The notes beneath the pieces are model-generated. The model had not been told where the DNA came from. It ran no database searches and was given only the letters and a program-made list of their open reading frames with translations. Of a DNA stretch of 64,000 nt, positions 8,412 through 17,704 are shown in pieces. The stretch's first letter is position 1; the number at the start of each line of letters is the position of its first letter. The position numbers were made by a program, and so were the translations under genes. The stretch lies in contig LNEC01000005.1 of NCBI GenBank assembly GCA_001464035.1, positions 1-64,000 on the forward strand, given 5' to 3'. Origin of the DNA: Bradyrhizobiaceae bacterium Ga0074131. Lineage in GTDB: Bacteria > Pseudomonadota > Alphaproteobacteria > Rhizobiales > Xanthobacteraceae.

Positions 8412-8987
8412 ATGATTCGGGCTTTTGCTATGCTGTTTGCTGCGGTGACATTGCTGGCCGGCGCCGGCCATGCCCGCGCCCAGCTCTTCGACATGCGCGA
8501 CATCATGGGCGGCAGCGACTTCTTTCGCAGCGGCGGCGGCTCGGGCCCGATCTCCCGGCAAACCGTCAGCTTTTCGAGCCAGTACGCGCCGGGCACCATC
8601 TACATCAACACCGCCGAGCGGCGGCTTTACCTCGTGCTGGGCAACGGTCAGGCGTTGCGCTACGGCATCGGCGTCGGCCGCGACGGTTTCCGCTGGTCCG
8701 GCACCCATCGCATCACGGCGAAAAGGGAATGGCCGAGCTGGACGCCGCCCGCGCAGATGCTGAGGCGGCGGCCCGACCTGCCGCGCCACATGGTCGGCGG
8801 CGTCGACAATCCGCTCGGGGCGCGGGCGATGTATCTGGGCTCGACGCTCTATCGCATCCACGGTTCGAACGAGCCGGAAACGATCGGGCAGGCGGTATCC
8901 TCCGGCTGCTTCCGCATGACCAATGAGGACGTGACCGACCTCTATAGCCGCGTTTCCGTCGGCACCCCGGTGGTGGTGAGAAACTAG
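8412..8987 (+). CDS. Exported L,D-transpeptidase (YkuD domain)
   Basis: 191-residue cell-wall enzyme. Residues 1-23 are a Sec signal peptide ending in an AxA-type cleavage site (GHARA). The YkuD domain begins at TIYINTAERRLYLVLG (about residue 62). The catalytic motif is H150 in YRIHGSN followed by SSGCFRMTN with C166 and R168, in the order and spacing required of L,D-transpeptidases that form 3-3 peptidoglycan cross-links or attach proteins to peptidoglycan. The family often ends the motif HGCxR; SGC is an accepted variant. Single-domain, with no peptidoglycan-binding module. It is preceded by GAAGAGGAAGAATT as ribosome site, divergent from the ThDP gene. Confidence 0.93.
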   Translation: MIRAFAMLFAAVTLLAGAGHARAQLFDMRDIMGGSDFFRSGGGSGPISRQTVSFSSQYAPGTIYINTAERRLYLVLGNGQALRYGIGVGRDGFRWSGTHRITAKREWPSWTPPAQMLRRRPDLPRHMVGGVDNPLGARAMYLGSTLYRIHGSNEPETIGQAVSSGCFRMTNEDVTDLYSRVSVGTPVVVRN

Positions 8988-9009
8988 GCGGCGATCTGCC
9001 GGGTTCCCG

Positions 9010-9040
9010 GAGGGCGCGCGATCGCGCCTTGCGCGCCCTC
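9010..9040 (+). other. GC-rich hairpin between two exported-protein genes
   Basis: GAGGGCGCGC (9010-9019) and GCGCGCCCTC (9031-9040) form a perfect 10-bp stem with an 11-base loop. It starts 23 bases after the L,D-transpeptidase stop and lies just before the next start at 9064. No T-tract follows, so it is not a standard intrinsic terminator; it could stop leaky transcription or stabilise the transcript end. Confidence 0.5.
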
Positions 9041-9063
9041 GCCGATTGCTGCAGCGTCGTTGC

Positions 9064-9879
9064 ATGAGCGCCCCTGCCTGGCCTTCGCGTTTGTTTCGGA
9101 TCGTTGCGGTCGTTCTGGCCGGCATCGCCTTCGAGGCCGTGGTCGGCCCGGCGTTGGCCGCGGTCGAAATTCCGGCGATCGCTTCGCGTCAGCGCGCGGA
9201 AAAGAAGGCCTTCACCGACAGCCAGATCTTCGACGGCTTCCTCAAGACCGCGTTCGGCGCCGAATATCAACTCGCCGGACGGGTCGACCGCATCCGGAAG
9301 TATCAGAGGCCGGTGCGGGTGTTCGCCGACGGCAAGCGTTCCGACCGAAAAAAGCAGCTCGCGAAAATCGTCGCCGACATCGCCAGACGCATTCAGCACC
9401 TCGATATCGGCATGGTTGAAAACCGCGACGACGCCAACGTGCTGGTGACACTGGTGCGCGACCGCGATATCAACCGCACCATCGCCAAATTCTACGGCGC
9501 CGCGCGCGCCCGCGAGATCCGCGGCTCGCTCGACCCGCAATGCCTGTCCGGTTTTCGCAAGAACGAGAAATTCGAGATCGAACACTCCGACGTGATCCTG
9601 ACCGTCGACAACGGCGACTTCACTTTCTTCGACTGCGCCTATGAGGAGCTGTTGCAATCGCTCGGACCGATCAACGATACAATGAGCGTGCCCTGGACCA
9701 TGTTCAACGACAATGTGTCGATGGGATTTTTCGACATCTACGACCAGTACCTCCTCAACCTGCTCTATGACCCGCGCATCAAGGCCGGCATGACGGCGGC
9801 GGAGGTCAAGGAAGTGCTGCCCGCGGTGCTGATCGACGTGCGTGCCTGGGTGACCAAGGTGAACGGCCTGGTGGAATAG
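9064..9879 (+). CDS. DUF2927-type exported protein
   Basis: 271 residues from the ATG at 9064 (MSAPAWPSRLFRIVAVVLAG). A TTG 18 bases earlier is possible, but the ATG gives a cleaner signal peptide, which ends around ALAAVEIP. The mature part matches the remembered pattern of DUF2927 proteins of alphaproteobacteria: FLKTAFGAEYQLAG, the PVRVFADGK strand, a charged helix (RKKQLAKIVADIARR), and NVLVTLVRDRDI. These proteins are thought to act in the cell envelope but have no established biochemical role. It follows the L,D-transpeptidase in the same direction after 76 bases and a hairpin, so the two may or may not share a transcript. Confidence 0.82.
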   Translation: MSAPAWPSRLFRIVAVVLAGIAFEAVVGPALAAVEIPAIASRQRAEKKAFTDSQIFDGFLKTAFGAEYQLAGRVDRIRKYQRPVRVFADGKRSDRKKQLAKIVADIARRIQHLDIGMVENRDDANVLVTLVRDRDINRTIAKFYGAARAREIRGSLDPQCLSGFRKNEKFEIEHSDVILTVDNGDFTFFDCAYEELLQSLGPINDTMSVPWTMFNDNVSMGFFDIYDQYLLNLLYDPRIKAGMTAAEVKEVLPAVLIDVRAWVTKVNGLVE

Positions 9880-9883
9880 GCCC

Positions 9884-9948
9884 GCAGCGAAGCAATCCAT
9901 CGCGCCACAAGAAAGAAGAATGGATGGCTCGCTGCGCTGGCAATGACG
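9884..9948. repeat. Truncated copy of a Bradyrhizobium-type palindromic repeat
   Basis: Contains CAGCGAAGCAATCCAT, then ATGGATGGCTCGCTGCG and GGCAATGACGG. It matches the right arm and half of the left arm of the fuller copies at 17583 and 42055; the outer GTCATTGCGAG of the left arm is missing. Confidence 0.7.
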
Positions 9949-9973
9949 GTTGACAGGCCTTCACTGACCTCCC

Positions 9974-11146
9974 TTACGCCGACTTCTCGAACAGCTCCCG
10001 TCCGATCAGCATGCGCCGGATCTCGCTGGTACCGGCGCCGATCTCGTAAAGCTTGGCGTCGCGCAACAGCCGCCCGGTCGGATAGTCGTTGATGTAGCCG
10101 TTGCCGCCGAGCAGCTGGATGGCGTCGAGCGCGCATTGTGTGGCCTTCTCTGCAGCGTAGAGGATCGCGCCGGCGGCATCCTCGCGCGTCGTCTCGCCGC
10201 GGTCGCAGGCTTTCGCCACCGCGTAGACGTAGGCGCGCGAGGCGTTCATCGTGGTGTACATGTCGGCGACCTTGCCCTGCACCAGCTGGAACGTGCCGAT
10301 CGGCTGGCCGAACTGCTTGCGTTCGTGAATATAGGGCAGCACCACGTCCATGCAGGCCTGCATGATGCCGATCGGGCCTGCCGCCAGCACCGCGCGCTCG
10401 TAGTCGAGGCCGGACATCAGCACGTTGACGCCGCGGCCGACCTCGCTGAGCACGTTCTCCTCCGGCACCTCGCAGTCCTCGAACACCAGTTCGCAGGTGT
10501 CGGAACCGCGCATGCCGAGCTTGTCGAGCTTCTGCGCGGTGGAAAATCCTTTCATGCCCTTCTCGATGATGAAGGCGGTGATGCCGCGCGAGCCCGCCGC
10601 GGCATCGGTCTTGGCATAGACCACCAGCGTATCGGCGACCGGACCGTTGGTGATCCACATCTTGGCTCCGTTGATGACGAAGCGGTCGCCCTTCTTCTCG
10701 GCGCGGGTCGCCATCGACACCACGTCGGAGCCGGCATTGGGCTCCGACATCGCCAGCGAGCCGACATGCTCGCCAGAGATCAGTTTCGGAAGATACTTCC
10801 GCTTCTGCGCCTCGCTGCCATTGCGGCGGATCTGGTTGACGCAGAGGTTCGAATGCGCGCCGTAGGACAGGCCGACCGCCGCCGACGCCCGCGAAATTTC
10901 CTCGACCGCGATGCAGTGCTCGAGATAGCCGAGCCCTGTTCCGCCGTACTCCTCTTCAACGGTAATCCCGTGCAGCCCGAGAGCGCCGATCCTGGGCCAG
11001 AGGTCGCGAGGGAATTGATTGCTCTTGTCGATTTCGGCGGCCCGCGGCGCGATCTCGTTGGCCGAGAATTGCTGCACCGTTTCGCGTATGGCGTCCGCGG
11101 TTTCGCCGAGATCGAAGTTAAACATCCGATGCGCGTTGGGAATCAT
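9974..11146 (-). CDS. ivd: Isovaleryl-CoA dehydrogenase
   Basis: 390-residue FAD-dependent acyl-CoA dehydrogenase that converts isovaleryl-CoA to 3-methylcrotonyl-CoA in leucine breakdown. The N-terminus [20 protein letters not shown] is characteristic of the bacterial IVD/LiuA branch. Domain marks: [15 protein letters not shown], the FAD-contacting [13 protein letters not shown] and [10 protein letters not shown], and the base E in [14 protein letters not shown], placed in helix G as in IVD and not in the C-terminal position of medium-chain enzymes. The C-terminus [16 protein letters not shown] and [18 protein letters not shown] completes the FAD site. The usual partners, methylcrotonyl-CoA carboxylase and HMG-CoA lyase, are not in the window. 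It is divergent from the P450 cluster with 229 bases between. Confidence 0.92.
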   Translation of the reverse strand: MIPNAHRMFNFDLGETADAIRETVQQFSANEIAPRAAEIDKSNQFPRDLWPRIGALGLHGITVEEEYGGTGLGYLEHCIAVEEISRASAAVGLSYGAHSNLCVNQIRRNGSEAQKRKYLPKLISGEHVGSLAMSEPNAGSDVVSMATRAEKKGDRFVINGAKMWITNGPVADTLVVYAKTDAAAGSRGITAFIIEKGMKGFSTAQKLDKLGMRGSDTCELVFEDCEVPEENVLSEVGRGVNVLMSGLDYERAVLAAGPIGIMQACMDVVLPYIHERKQFGQPIGTFQLVQGKVADMYTTMNASRAYVYAVAKACDRGETTREDAAGAILYAAEKATQCALDAIQLLGGNGYINDYPTGRLLRDAKLYEIGAGTSEIRRMLIGRELFEKSA

Positions 11147-11375
11147 GGTCCGGCGGCCTCCAGCTGAATGACGGCTTGTTATGCACAGCCTTATTCTTTG
11201 CCAATGAGCTTGTCACGGGCCTAAAGCGCTGAGGAGAGGACTCGGCCTGGACAGCGCTTTCGTACCGCCAAATGGCCAAACTCTCGCTTGCTATGCAGCG
11301 CGCGACGGGCTGTAATTCGCCCAAAATGACGCCCTCCGGCAACAACGACGGAGCAAAAAATCAGGGAGCCGACCG

Positions 11376-12647
11376 ATGCACGGAACAATCGATCTCGCCG
11401 GGGATTCCCAACACAAGGCCGCTTTCGACCGGGCCTGGTCCATTCCGCTTGACGACATCGACGTCAGCCAGCCCGAACTGTTCAAGACCGATTCCTTCTG
11501 GCCCTATTTCGACCGGCTGCGCCAGGAAGCCCCGGTGCACTACTGCAGGGACAGCATGTTCGGGCCGTACTGGTCAGTGACCAAATACAACGACATCATG
11601 GACATCGAGACCAATCATTCGGTGTTCTCGTCGGCGGCTTCGCTCGGCGGCATCACCATCCGCGACGTCGCCCCCGACCTGCGCCGCGAAAGCTTCATCG
11701 CAATGGACCAGCCACGCCACTCGGCGCAGCGCAAGACCGTCGCGCCGATGTTCACGCCGACGCATCTGGACCAGCTCGCGATCAACATCCGCACACGGTC
11801 GGCCGAATGCCTCGACGACCTGCCCAGGAACGAGGTGTTCGACTGGGTCGACAAGGTCTCGATCGAACTGACCACGCAGATGCTCGCCGTGCTGTTCGAC
11901 TTTCCGTGGGAAGACCGCCGCAAACTGACGCGCTGGTCCGACATTGCCACGACGCTTCCCGGCCCCGGCGGCCTGGTCGCGACCGAGGAAGCCCGGCAGG
12001 CCGAACTGCTGGAATGCGCGAGCTATTTTGCAAGGCTTTGGAAGGAGCGTATCAACCAGCCGCCGAAGAGCGACCTGTTGTCGATGATGGCGCACAGCGA
12101 CGCCACGCGCGACATGGACCCGAAGAATTTCCTCGGCAACCTGATCCTGCTGATCGTCGGCGGCAACGACACCACCCGCAACACCCTGTCGGGCAGTCTC
12201 TACGCCTTGAACAAGAATCCGGACCAATACAGGAAGCTGCGCGCCAATCCCGCGCTGATCGACAGTTTCGTGCCGGAGGTCATTCGCTGGCAGACGCCGC
12301 TGGCGCATATGCGCCGGACGGCGCTTGAGGACATCGAATTCCGCGGCAAGCAGATTCGGAAAGGCGACAAGGTGGTGATGTGGTACGTCTCGGGCAACCG
12401 CGACAACGAGGTCATCGACCGCCCCTACGAATTCATCATCGACCGGGCCCGGCCGCGCACCCACATCTCGTTTGGCTTCGGGATTCACCGCTGCGTCGGG
12501 ATCCGGCTGGCCGAGCTTCAATTGAAGATCATCTGGGAGGAAATCCTCAAACGCTTCGACGATATTGAGGTGGTCGGCGAGCCCAGGCGGGTGTATTCCA
12601 GCTTCGTCAAGGGCTACGAGACCCTGCCGGTGCGCATCGCCGGCTGA
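11376..12647 (+). CDS. Cytochrome P450, CYP153-like (first of a tandem pair)
   Basis: 423-residue soluble bacterial P450. Signatures: I-helix GGNDTTRN at residues 262-269 (acid-Thr proton relay D265/T266), the ExxR motif in [17 protein letters not shown], and the haem loop [15 protein letters not shown] with the Cys ligand at C373. The [12 protein letters not shown] and MWYVSGNRD segments are the pattern I know from CYP153 alkane and fatty-acid omega-hydroxylases, so terminal hydroxylation of an alkyl chain is the best guess. It needs a ferredoxin and reductase, and neither is encoded beside it. The second P450 follows after 33 bases and is very similar, indicating tandem duplication. Start ATG at 11376 follows a GGGAGCC ribosome site. 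Confidence 0.92.
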   Translation: MHGTIDLAGDSQHKAAFDRAWSIPLDDIDVSQPELFKTDSFWPYFDRLRQEAPVHYCRDSMFGPYWSVTKYNDIMDIETNHSVFSSAASLGGITIRDVAPDLRRESFIAMDQPRHSAQRKTVAPMFTPTHLDQLAINIRTRSAECLDDLPRNEVFDWVDKVSIELTTQMLAVLFDFPWEDRRKLTRWSDIATTLPGPGGLVATEEARQAELLECASYFARLWKERINQPPKSDLLSMMAHSDATRDMDPKNFLGNLILLIVGGNDTTRNTLSGSLYALNKNPDQYRKLRANPALIDSFVPEVIRWQTPLAHMRRTALEDIEFRGKQIRKGDKVVMWYVSGNRDNEVIDRPYEFIIDRARPRTHISFGFGIHRCVGIRLAELQLKIIWEEILKRFDDIEVVGEPRRVYSSFVKGYETLPVRIAG

Positions 12648-12680
12648 CGCCGCACCGAATCTAGTTGGGATTGATCAACC

Positions 12681-13955
12681 ATGAACATCCAGAGAGCAGT
12701 GAGAGCCGACAAGGCCGAGCTTCAGCGCATGGCACGCGAAGAGGCCTATTCCACGCCACTGAAGGATTTTCACCCGGGCGCGCCGCGGCTGTTCCAGAAC
12801 GATACGCTGTGGCCCTTCTTCGAGCGGCTGCGCAAGGAGGAGCCGGTGCATTACTGCACCAACGCGCCGATCGAACCCTATTGGTCGGTCACCAAGTACA
12901 ACGACATCATGCATGTCGACACCAATCACGGCATCTTCTCTTCCGACGTCACGCTCGGCGGCATCTCGATCCGAGACGTGCCGCCCGGCTACGACTATCC
13001 GAGCTTCATCGCCATGGACCAGCCGCGGCATTCCGCCCAGCGCAAGACCGTGTCGCCGATGTTCACGCCGACGCATCTGGACGAACTGGCCGTGCTGATC
13101 CGCGAGCGCGCCGGCAAGGTGCTCGACGCGCTGCCGCGCAACGAAACCTTCAATTTCGTCGACCGGGTGTCGATCGAACTGACCACCCAGATGCTGGCGA
13201 CGCTGTTCGATTTCCCCTGGGAGGAACGCCGCAAGCTGACGCGCTGGTCCGACGTCTCGACCGCGCTGCCAAAGAGCGGCGTCGTCGAATCGGCGGAGCA
13301 GCGCCGCGCCGAGATGGACGAGTGCGCAGCCTTCTTCACCAGGCTCTGGAACGAGCGCGTCAATGCCCCGCCGCGCAGCGACCTGATCTCTATGATGGCG
13401 CATAGCGACGCCACAAGGCACATGGACCCCGACAATCTGATGGGCAACATCATCCTGTTGATTGTCGGCGGCAACGACACGACCCGCAACACCATGAGCG
13501 GCTCGGTGCTGGCCTTGAACGAACACCCCGACCAGTACCAGAAGCTGCGCGACAATCCTGCTCTGATCGACAGCATGGTGCCGGAAGTGATCCGCTGGCA
13601 GACGCCGCTGGCGCATATGCGGCGTACCGCGCTGGTCGATACCGAGATCGGAGGCAAGAGGATCAGGAAGGGCGACCGGGTCGTGATGTGGTACGTTTCC
13701 GGCAACCGCGACGAAGAGGGCATCGAGCGTCCCGACGAGTTCATCATCGACCGCGCCCGGCCCCGCACCCATCTGTCGTTCGGCTTCGGCATCCACCGCT
13801 GCGTCGGCATGCGGCTCGCCGAGCTTCAGCTCAAGATCGTCTGGCAGGAGATGCTGAAGCGGTTCGACCGCATCGAGGTGGTCGGTGAGCCGAAGCGGGT
13901 CTATTCCAGCTTCGTCAGGGGCATCGAGTCGCTGCCGGTGCGCATCCCAGCGTGA
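12681..13955 (+). CDS. Cytochrome P450, CYP153-like (second of a tandem pair)
   Basis: 424 residues, collinear with and highly similar to the preceding P450 along its whole length. It keeps the I-helix [12 protein letters not shown], the ExxR helix [17 protein letters not shown], and the haem loop [15 protein letters not shown] with Cys C374. Differences cluster in the N-terminal 60 residues and around LPKSGVVESAEQRRAEMDE, regions that line the substrate channel in P450s, so the pair may have diverged in chain-length or substrate preference (inference). The spacing of 33 bases to the gene upstream and 31 to the thioesterase downstream suggests a single operon running from 11.4 to at least 17.6 kb. 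Confidence 0.92.
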   Translation: MNIQRAVRADKAELQRMAREEAYSTPLKDFHPGAPRLFQNDTLWPFFERLRKEEPVHYCTNAPIEPYWSVTKYNDIMHVDTNHGIFSSDVTLGGISIRDVPPGYDYPSFIAMDQPRHSAQRKTVSPMFTPTHLDELAVLIRERAGKVLDALPRNETFNFVDRVSIELTTQMLATLFDFPWEERRKLTRWSDVSTALPKSGVVESAEQRRAEMDECAAFFTRLWNERVNAPPRSDLISMMAHSDATRHMDPDNLMGNIILLIVGGNDTTRNTMSGSVLALNEHPDQYQKLRDNPALIDSMVPEVIRWQTPLAHMRRTALVDTEIGGKRIRKGDRVVMWYVSGNRDEEGIERPDEFIIDRARPRTHLSFGFGIHRCVGMRLAELQLKIVWQEMLKRFDRIEVVGEPKRVYSSFVRGIESLPVRIPA

Positions 13956-13986
13956 CGGCGCTCCTCCTGACGACACGGCGATCCGC

Positions 13987-14424
13987 GTGACCGGTTTCAA
14001 TCCGATAGAGCAGCTCGCGGGCATCATGGCGATGTCCGGGTTTCCCCATTCATCCGGCATGCGTATCGTAGCCGCCGAACCGGGCAGGGTTTCGCTGGCC
14101 TTGTCGAAGCGGCCGGAGCTTACGCAGTTCTTCGGTCATTTCCACGGAGGAGTGATTACGGGCCTCGCCGACCAGGCCGCCGGCGCCGCCGTAACGACCG
14201 CCCTCCCCAGAGGCCGCATCGCCGTGACGGTAGAAATCAAGATCAACTTCCTGGGCCCCGCGGACGGCGAAGAAATCATAGCCCGGGCCGAAGCCATGCA
14301 GGTCGGCGGGACGATAGGCGTTGCAAAGGTTGAAGTGATCTCCCAAGAGAAGGGAGTAGAGCGCATCTGTGCGTTCGCCACCGCGACCATGCGCGCGGTC
14401 GATTTACCAGCCGAGTTCCGATGA
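13987..14424 (+). CDS. PaaI-like hotdog-fold thioesterase
   Basis: Small hotdog-fold protein of about 145 residues from a GTG at 13987; an in-frame ATG inside the P450 end would add 34 unrelated residues and is rejected. The hotdog helix holds the expected motif FGHFHGGVITGLADQAAGAA (the HGG and following acidic residue are the PaaI signature), then the strand AVTVEIKINFLGPADGEEII and the final VERICAFATATMR. Such enzymes hydrolyse acyl-CoA or aryl-CoA thioesters and often act as a release valve for free CoA in degradation pathways. The stop overlaps the next start as ATGA, which couples it to the acyl-CoA dehydrogenase. Confidence 0.85.
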   Translation: MTGFNPIEQLAGIMAMSGFPHSSGMRIVAAEPGRVSLALSKRPELTQFFGHFHGGVITGLADQAAGAAVTTALPRGRIAVTVEIKINFLGPADGEEIIARAEAMQVGGTIGVAKVEVISQEKGVERICAFATATMRAVDLPAEFR

Positions 14425-15590
14425 CAGCCACCGAACCCCTAGACGAGTTTGCCGATATCCGCGACGCCGTCGCCAAGCTTTGCGCCCAGTTCCCCGGCGA
14501 ATACTGGCGCAAGCTCGACCGCGAGATGGCCTATCCTTCCGCCTTCGTCGATGCGCTGACCAAGGCCGGCTATCTCTCGGTGTTGATCCCGGAGCAATAT
14601 GGCGGCGCCGGCCTGAAGCTGTCGGCCGCGGCCGCCATCCTCGAGGAGATCCAGCGCGCCGGCTGCAACGGCGGCGGCTGCCATGCCCAGATGTACACCA
14701 TGGGCACGCTGCTGCGCCATGGCAGCGACGGGCAGAAGGCGAAATGGCTGCCGAAGGTCGCCACCGGCGAGCTGCGGCTGCAGGCCTTCGGCGTCACCGA
14801 GCCGACCAGCGGCACTGACACCTCGTCGCTGAAGACCTTCGCCAGGCGCGACGGCAACGGCGATTACATTGTCAACGGCCAGAAGATCTGGACCAGCCGC
14901 GCCGAATATTCCGACCTGATGATCCTGCTGGCGCGCACCACGCCGAAGGATGAGGCCAGGAAGCGCACCGACGGGCTGTCGGTGTTCATCGTCGACATGA
15001 AGGCGGCGAAGGGCAACGGGCTCACCATCAGCCCGATCCGCACCATGATGAACCACGCCACCACGGAAGTATTCTTCACCGACATGCGGGTGCCGGCCGA
15101 AAACCTGATCGGCGAGGAAGGCAAGGGCTTTCGCTACATCCTGTCCGGCATGAATGCCGAGCGTATCCTGATCGCGTCCGAATGCGTCGGCGACGCCAAA
15201 TGGTTCATCGCCAAGGCCACCGCTTATGCACGGGAGCGCGTCGTGTTCGGCCGTCCGATCGGCCAGAACCAGGGCATCCAGTTTCCGATCGCCAAATCTT
15301 ACGCCGCGATGCGCGCGGCCGAGCTGATGGTGCGCGAAGCCACCCGCAAATATGAGGCAGGGCTGGATTGCGGCGCCGAGGCCAACATGGCCAAGATGCT
15401 GGCGGCCGACGCCTCCTGGGAAGCGGCGAACGCCTGCGTGCAGACCCATGGCGGGTTCGGCTTTGCGGAGGAATACGACGTCGAACGCAAGTTCCGCGAA
15501 ACCCGGCTCTATCAGGTGGCGCCGATCTCGACCAATCTCATTCTGTCGTACGTCGCCGAACACGTGCTCGGCATGCCCCGCTCCTATTGA
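14421..15590 (+). CDS. Acyl-CoA dehydrogenase
   Basis: 389 residues, standard ACAD length. N-terminal helical domain with LIPEQYGGAGLKLSAAAAIL; FAD/substrate domain with FGVTEPTSGTDTSS and QKIWTSRAEYSD; C-terminal domain with MNAERILIASECVG, where the glutamate follows the ACAD-family base position, and QTHGGFGFAEEYDVERKFRE, RLYQVAPISTNLILSYVAEH. It is translationally coupled to the thioesterase and separated from the CoA-transferase by 11 bases. The natural substrate is unknown; with the neighbouring CoA-transferase and dehydratase it would act on a CoA ester derived from whatever the P450s hydroxylate (inference). Confidence 0.9.
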   Translation: MTATEPLDEFADIRDAVAKLCAQFPGEYWRKLDREMAYPSAFVDALTKAGYLSVLIPEQYGGAGLKLSAAAAILEEIQRAGCNGGGCHAQMYTMGTLLRHGSDGQKAKWLPKVATGELRLQAFGVTEPTSGTDTSSLKTFARRDGNGDYIVNGQKIWTSRAEYSDLMILLARTTPKDEARKRTDGLSVFIVDMKAAKGNGLTISPIRTMMNHATTEVFFTDMRVPAENLIGEEGKGFRYILSGMNAERILIASECVGDAKWFIAKATAYARERVVFGRPIGQNQGIQFPIAKSYAAMRAAELMVREATRKYEAGLDCGAEANMAKMLAADASWEAANACVQTHGGFGFAEEYDVERKFRETRLYQVAPISTNLILSYVAEHVLGMPRSY

Positions 15591-15601
15591 GAACATCAAA
15601 T

Positions 15602-16732
15602 ATGCTGCCACTCGAGGGATTGACCGTCATTGCCGTGGAACAGGCGGTCGCTGCCCCGTTCTGCAGTTCGCGACTGGCGGACGCCGGCGCCCATGTGATC
15701 AAGGTGGAGCGTCCGGAAGGCGACTTTGCCCGCGGCTACGATGCTGCGGCCAAGGGTCAGAGCAGCTACTTTGTCTGGCTCAACCGCGGCAAGGATTCTG
15801 CCGTCATCGACCTTGCGACCAAGGAAGGCCGCGCCGCGCTCGAAGAACTGATCGCGGGCGCCGACGTGCTGTTGCAGAATCTAAAGCCGGGGTCGATGGA
15901 CAAGCTCGGCTTCTCGCTGGAGCGCCTGAAGAAGGACTATCCGAAGCTGATCTGCTGCACCATTTCAGGCTACGGCGACGACGGCCCCTACGCCGATCGC
16001 AAGGCCTATGATCTTTTGATCCAGGCCGAGAGCGGGCTGGCATCGATCACTGGCGGGCCGGAGGGACCGTCGCGGGTCGGCATTTCCGTCGTCGACATCG
16101 CCACCGGCGCCACCGCGCATGCATCCATCCTCGAGGCGCTGATCGCCCGCGGCCGCACCGGCAAGGGCGCCGACATCCGGATTTCGATGTTCGACGTGAT
16201 GGCTGACTGGCTCGCGGTGCCGCTGCTCAATTCGGAAGCCGGCAATCCGCCGAAGCGGATGGCGCTGGCACATCCATCGATCGCGCCCTACGGGGTTTTC
16301 CAGTCGAAGGACGGCAAGGGAATCCTGATCTCGATCCAGAGCGAGCGCGAATGGAAGAAGCTATGCGCCGACGTGCTGGATAAGCCCAATCTGCCGGGGG
16401 ATCCGCGCTTCGCCAACATGGTCGAACGCGTCCGCAACCGGCAGCTCACCGACCAGGTCGTCGGCGACAGTTTTGGCACGATGCACCGCGTCGATCTGTT
16501 GAAACGCCTGGCCGATGCCGACATTGCGTTTGCCGAGGTCAACACCATGGCCGATCTCGCCGTCCATCCGCATCTGCGGCGCATCGAGGTCGATACGCCG
16601 AACGGCAAGGTGAGCTATGCCGCGCCCGCCGCGATTTTCGTCGGTGAGCCGCGTCACTACGGCGCCGTTCCCGGCATCGGCGACTGCCCCGCGGCCGGCA
16701 GCACTCCTCACGCCCGGAACAAATCGTCATGA
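15602..16732 (+). CDS. CaiB/BaiF (class III) CoA-transferase
   Basis: 376 residues from the ATG at 15602; a longer frame upstream lies inside the dehydrogenase gene. The family N-terminus LPLEGLTVIAVEQAVAAPFC is present, followed by ADAGAHVIKVERPEGDFARG, the GKDSAVIDLATKEGR segment, and the catalytic aspartate region ADVLLQNLKPGSMDKLGF. GYGDDGPYADRKAYDLLIQA and the later MALAHPSIAPYGVF complete the fold. These enzymes move CoA between an acyl-CoA and a free acid, activating the acid without ATP. The 3' end overlaps the dehydratase start by four bases (ATGA). A second family member is at 31.9 kb. Confidence 0.92.
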   Translation: MLPLEGLTVIAVEQAVAAPFCSSRLADAGAHVIKVERPEGDFARGYDAAAKGQSSYFVWLNRGKDSAVIDLATKEGRAALEELIAGADVLLQNLKPGSMDKLGFSLERLKKDYPKLICCTISGYGDDGPYADRKAYDLLIQAESGLASITGGPEGPSRVGISVVDIATGATAHASILEALIARGRTGKGADIRISMFDVMADWLAVPLLNSEAGNPPKRMALAHPSIAPYGVFQSKDGKGILISIQSEREWKKLCADVLDKPNLPGDPRFANMVERVRNRQLTDQVVGDSFGTMHRVDLLKRLADADIAFAEVNTMADLAVHPHLRRIEVDTPNGKVSYAAPAAIFVGEPRHYGAVPGIGDCPAAGSTPHARNKSS

Positions 16733-17577
16733 CCGAAAAACTCGACCTAGAGCATTTGCGTGGCTGGATCGGAAAAACCACTGAAGCCTCCGACATCGTC
16801 ACGGCGCAACTCGTCAAAGGGCTGCGCGCCACGCTGTTCCAGGAAATCGGCGAGCCGAAGCCGGGCGATGCCGCGCCGTGGACCGTGCATTGGTGCCTGG
16901 CGCAGCCGGTGTTTCCGATGTCGGAGCTGAGCCAGGACGGCCACCCGACACGTGGCGGCTTCCTGCCGCCGGTGCCGCTGCCGCGCCGGATGTGGGCCGG
17001 CGGCGAGCTGGAATTTTTCGAGCCGCTGCGGGTCGGCGACGAGGCGAAGCGAACCTCGCGGATATCGGATGTAACGATGAAGGCCGGCAGCACCGGCGTG
17101 CTGTGTTTTGTCTCGGTCGAGCACCTGATCACGACGCCGCGCGGCGCCGCGATCCGTGAGCGGCAGGATATCGTCTATCGGGACATGTCGACGACTCAGC
17201 CACCCGCCAAGACGCCGCCGCCGCCGCCCGTCGCCAAGCACCGCGAGAGCCACATGGCGGATCCCGTGCTGTTGTTCCGCTATTCGGCGCTGACCTTCAA
17301 CGGCCATCGCATTCACTACGACCGCGATTACGTCACCAGGGTCGAGGGCTATCCGGGCCTCGTGTTCCACGGTCCGCTGCAGGCGGCCTTCATCGTCGAA
17401 CTAGCCGCAAAACTTCACGGCGGCACCGCGCCGAAGAAATTCAGCTACCGCGGAGTGCAGCCGCTGTTCGAAGGCAGCGAGTTCTCGATCAACGCCAACG
17501 ACAGCGGCGCCGGCATGGAATTGTGGACCGCGAATTCACAGGGCCAGCCGACCATGAAGGGGACGGCGAGTTGGTGA
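16729..17577 (+). CDS. FAS1-like/MaoC-type acyl-CoA dehydratase (double hotdog)
   Basis: 282 residues, double-hotdog architecture. The first hotdog (about 1-150) contains MSELSQDGHPTRGGFLPPVP and PRRMWAGGELEF, typical of the FAS1-like dehydratase half; the second has VLLFRYSALTFNGHRIHYDR with the conserved His/Asn hydratase pattern and VEGYPGLVFHGPLQAAF. Remembered relatives include mesaconyl-C4-CoA hydratase and mitochondrial HTD2. It should add or remove water at the beta position of a CoA ester. A proline run (PAKTPPPPPVAKH) links the halves. Last intact gene of the P450/CoA cluster; a palindromic repeat begins six bases after its stop. Confidence 0.88.
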   Translation: MTEKLDLEHLRGWIGKTTEASDIVTAQLVKGLRATLFQEIGEPKPGDAAPWTVHWCLAQPVFPMSELSQDGHPTRGGFLPPVPLPRRMWAGGELEFFEPLRVGDEAKRTSRISDVTMKAGSTGVLCFVSVEHLITTPRGAAIRERQDIVYRDMSTTQPPAKTPPPPPVAKHRESHMADPVLLFRYSALTFNGHRIHYDRDYVTRVEGYPGLVFHGPLQAAFIVELAAKLHGGTAPKKFSYRGVQPLFEGSEFSINANDSGAGMELWTANSQGQPTMKGTASW

Positions 17578-17582
17578 GGCCG

Positions 17583-17669
17583 GTCATTGCGAGCCAACGG
17601 GGCCGAAGCAATCCATGTATCGACACATCAAGTATGGATTGCTTCGTCGCAAACGCTCCTCGCAATGAC
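17583..17669. repeat. Palindromic repeat element (Bradyrhizobium type)
   Basis: An inverted repeat whose arms are GTCATTGCGAG...GAAGCAATCCAT and ATGGATTGCTTC...CTCGCAATGAC around a short centre. The same sequence pattern occurs at 42055-42136 and, truncated, at 9884-9948. All copies lie in intergenic gaps directly after stop codons. Confidence 0.85.
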
Positions 17670-17704
17670 GATGAGGCATTTCGAGTAACCCGAAGGGCAC
17701 GACA

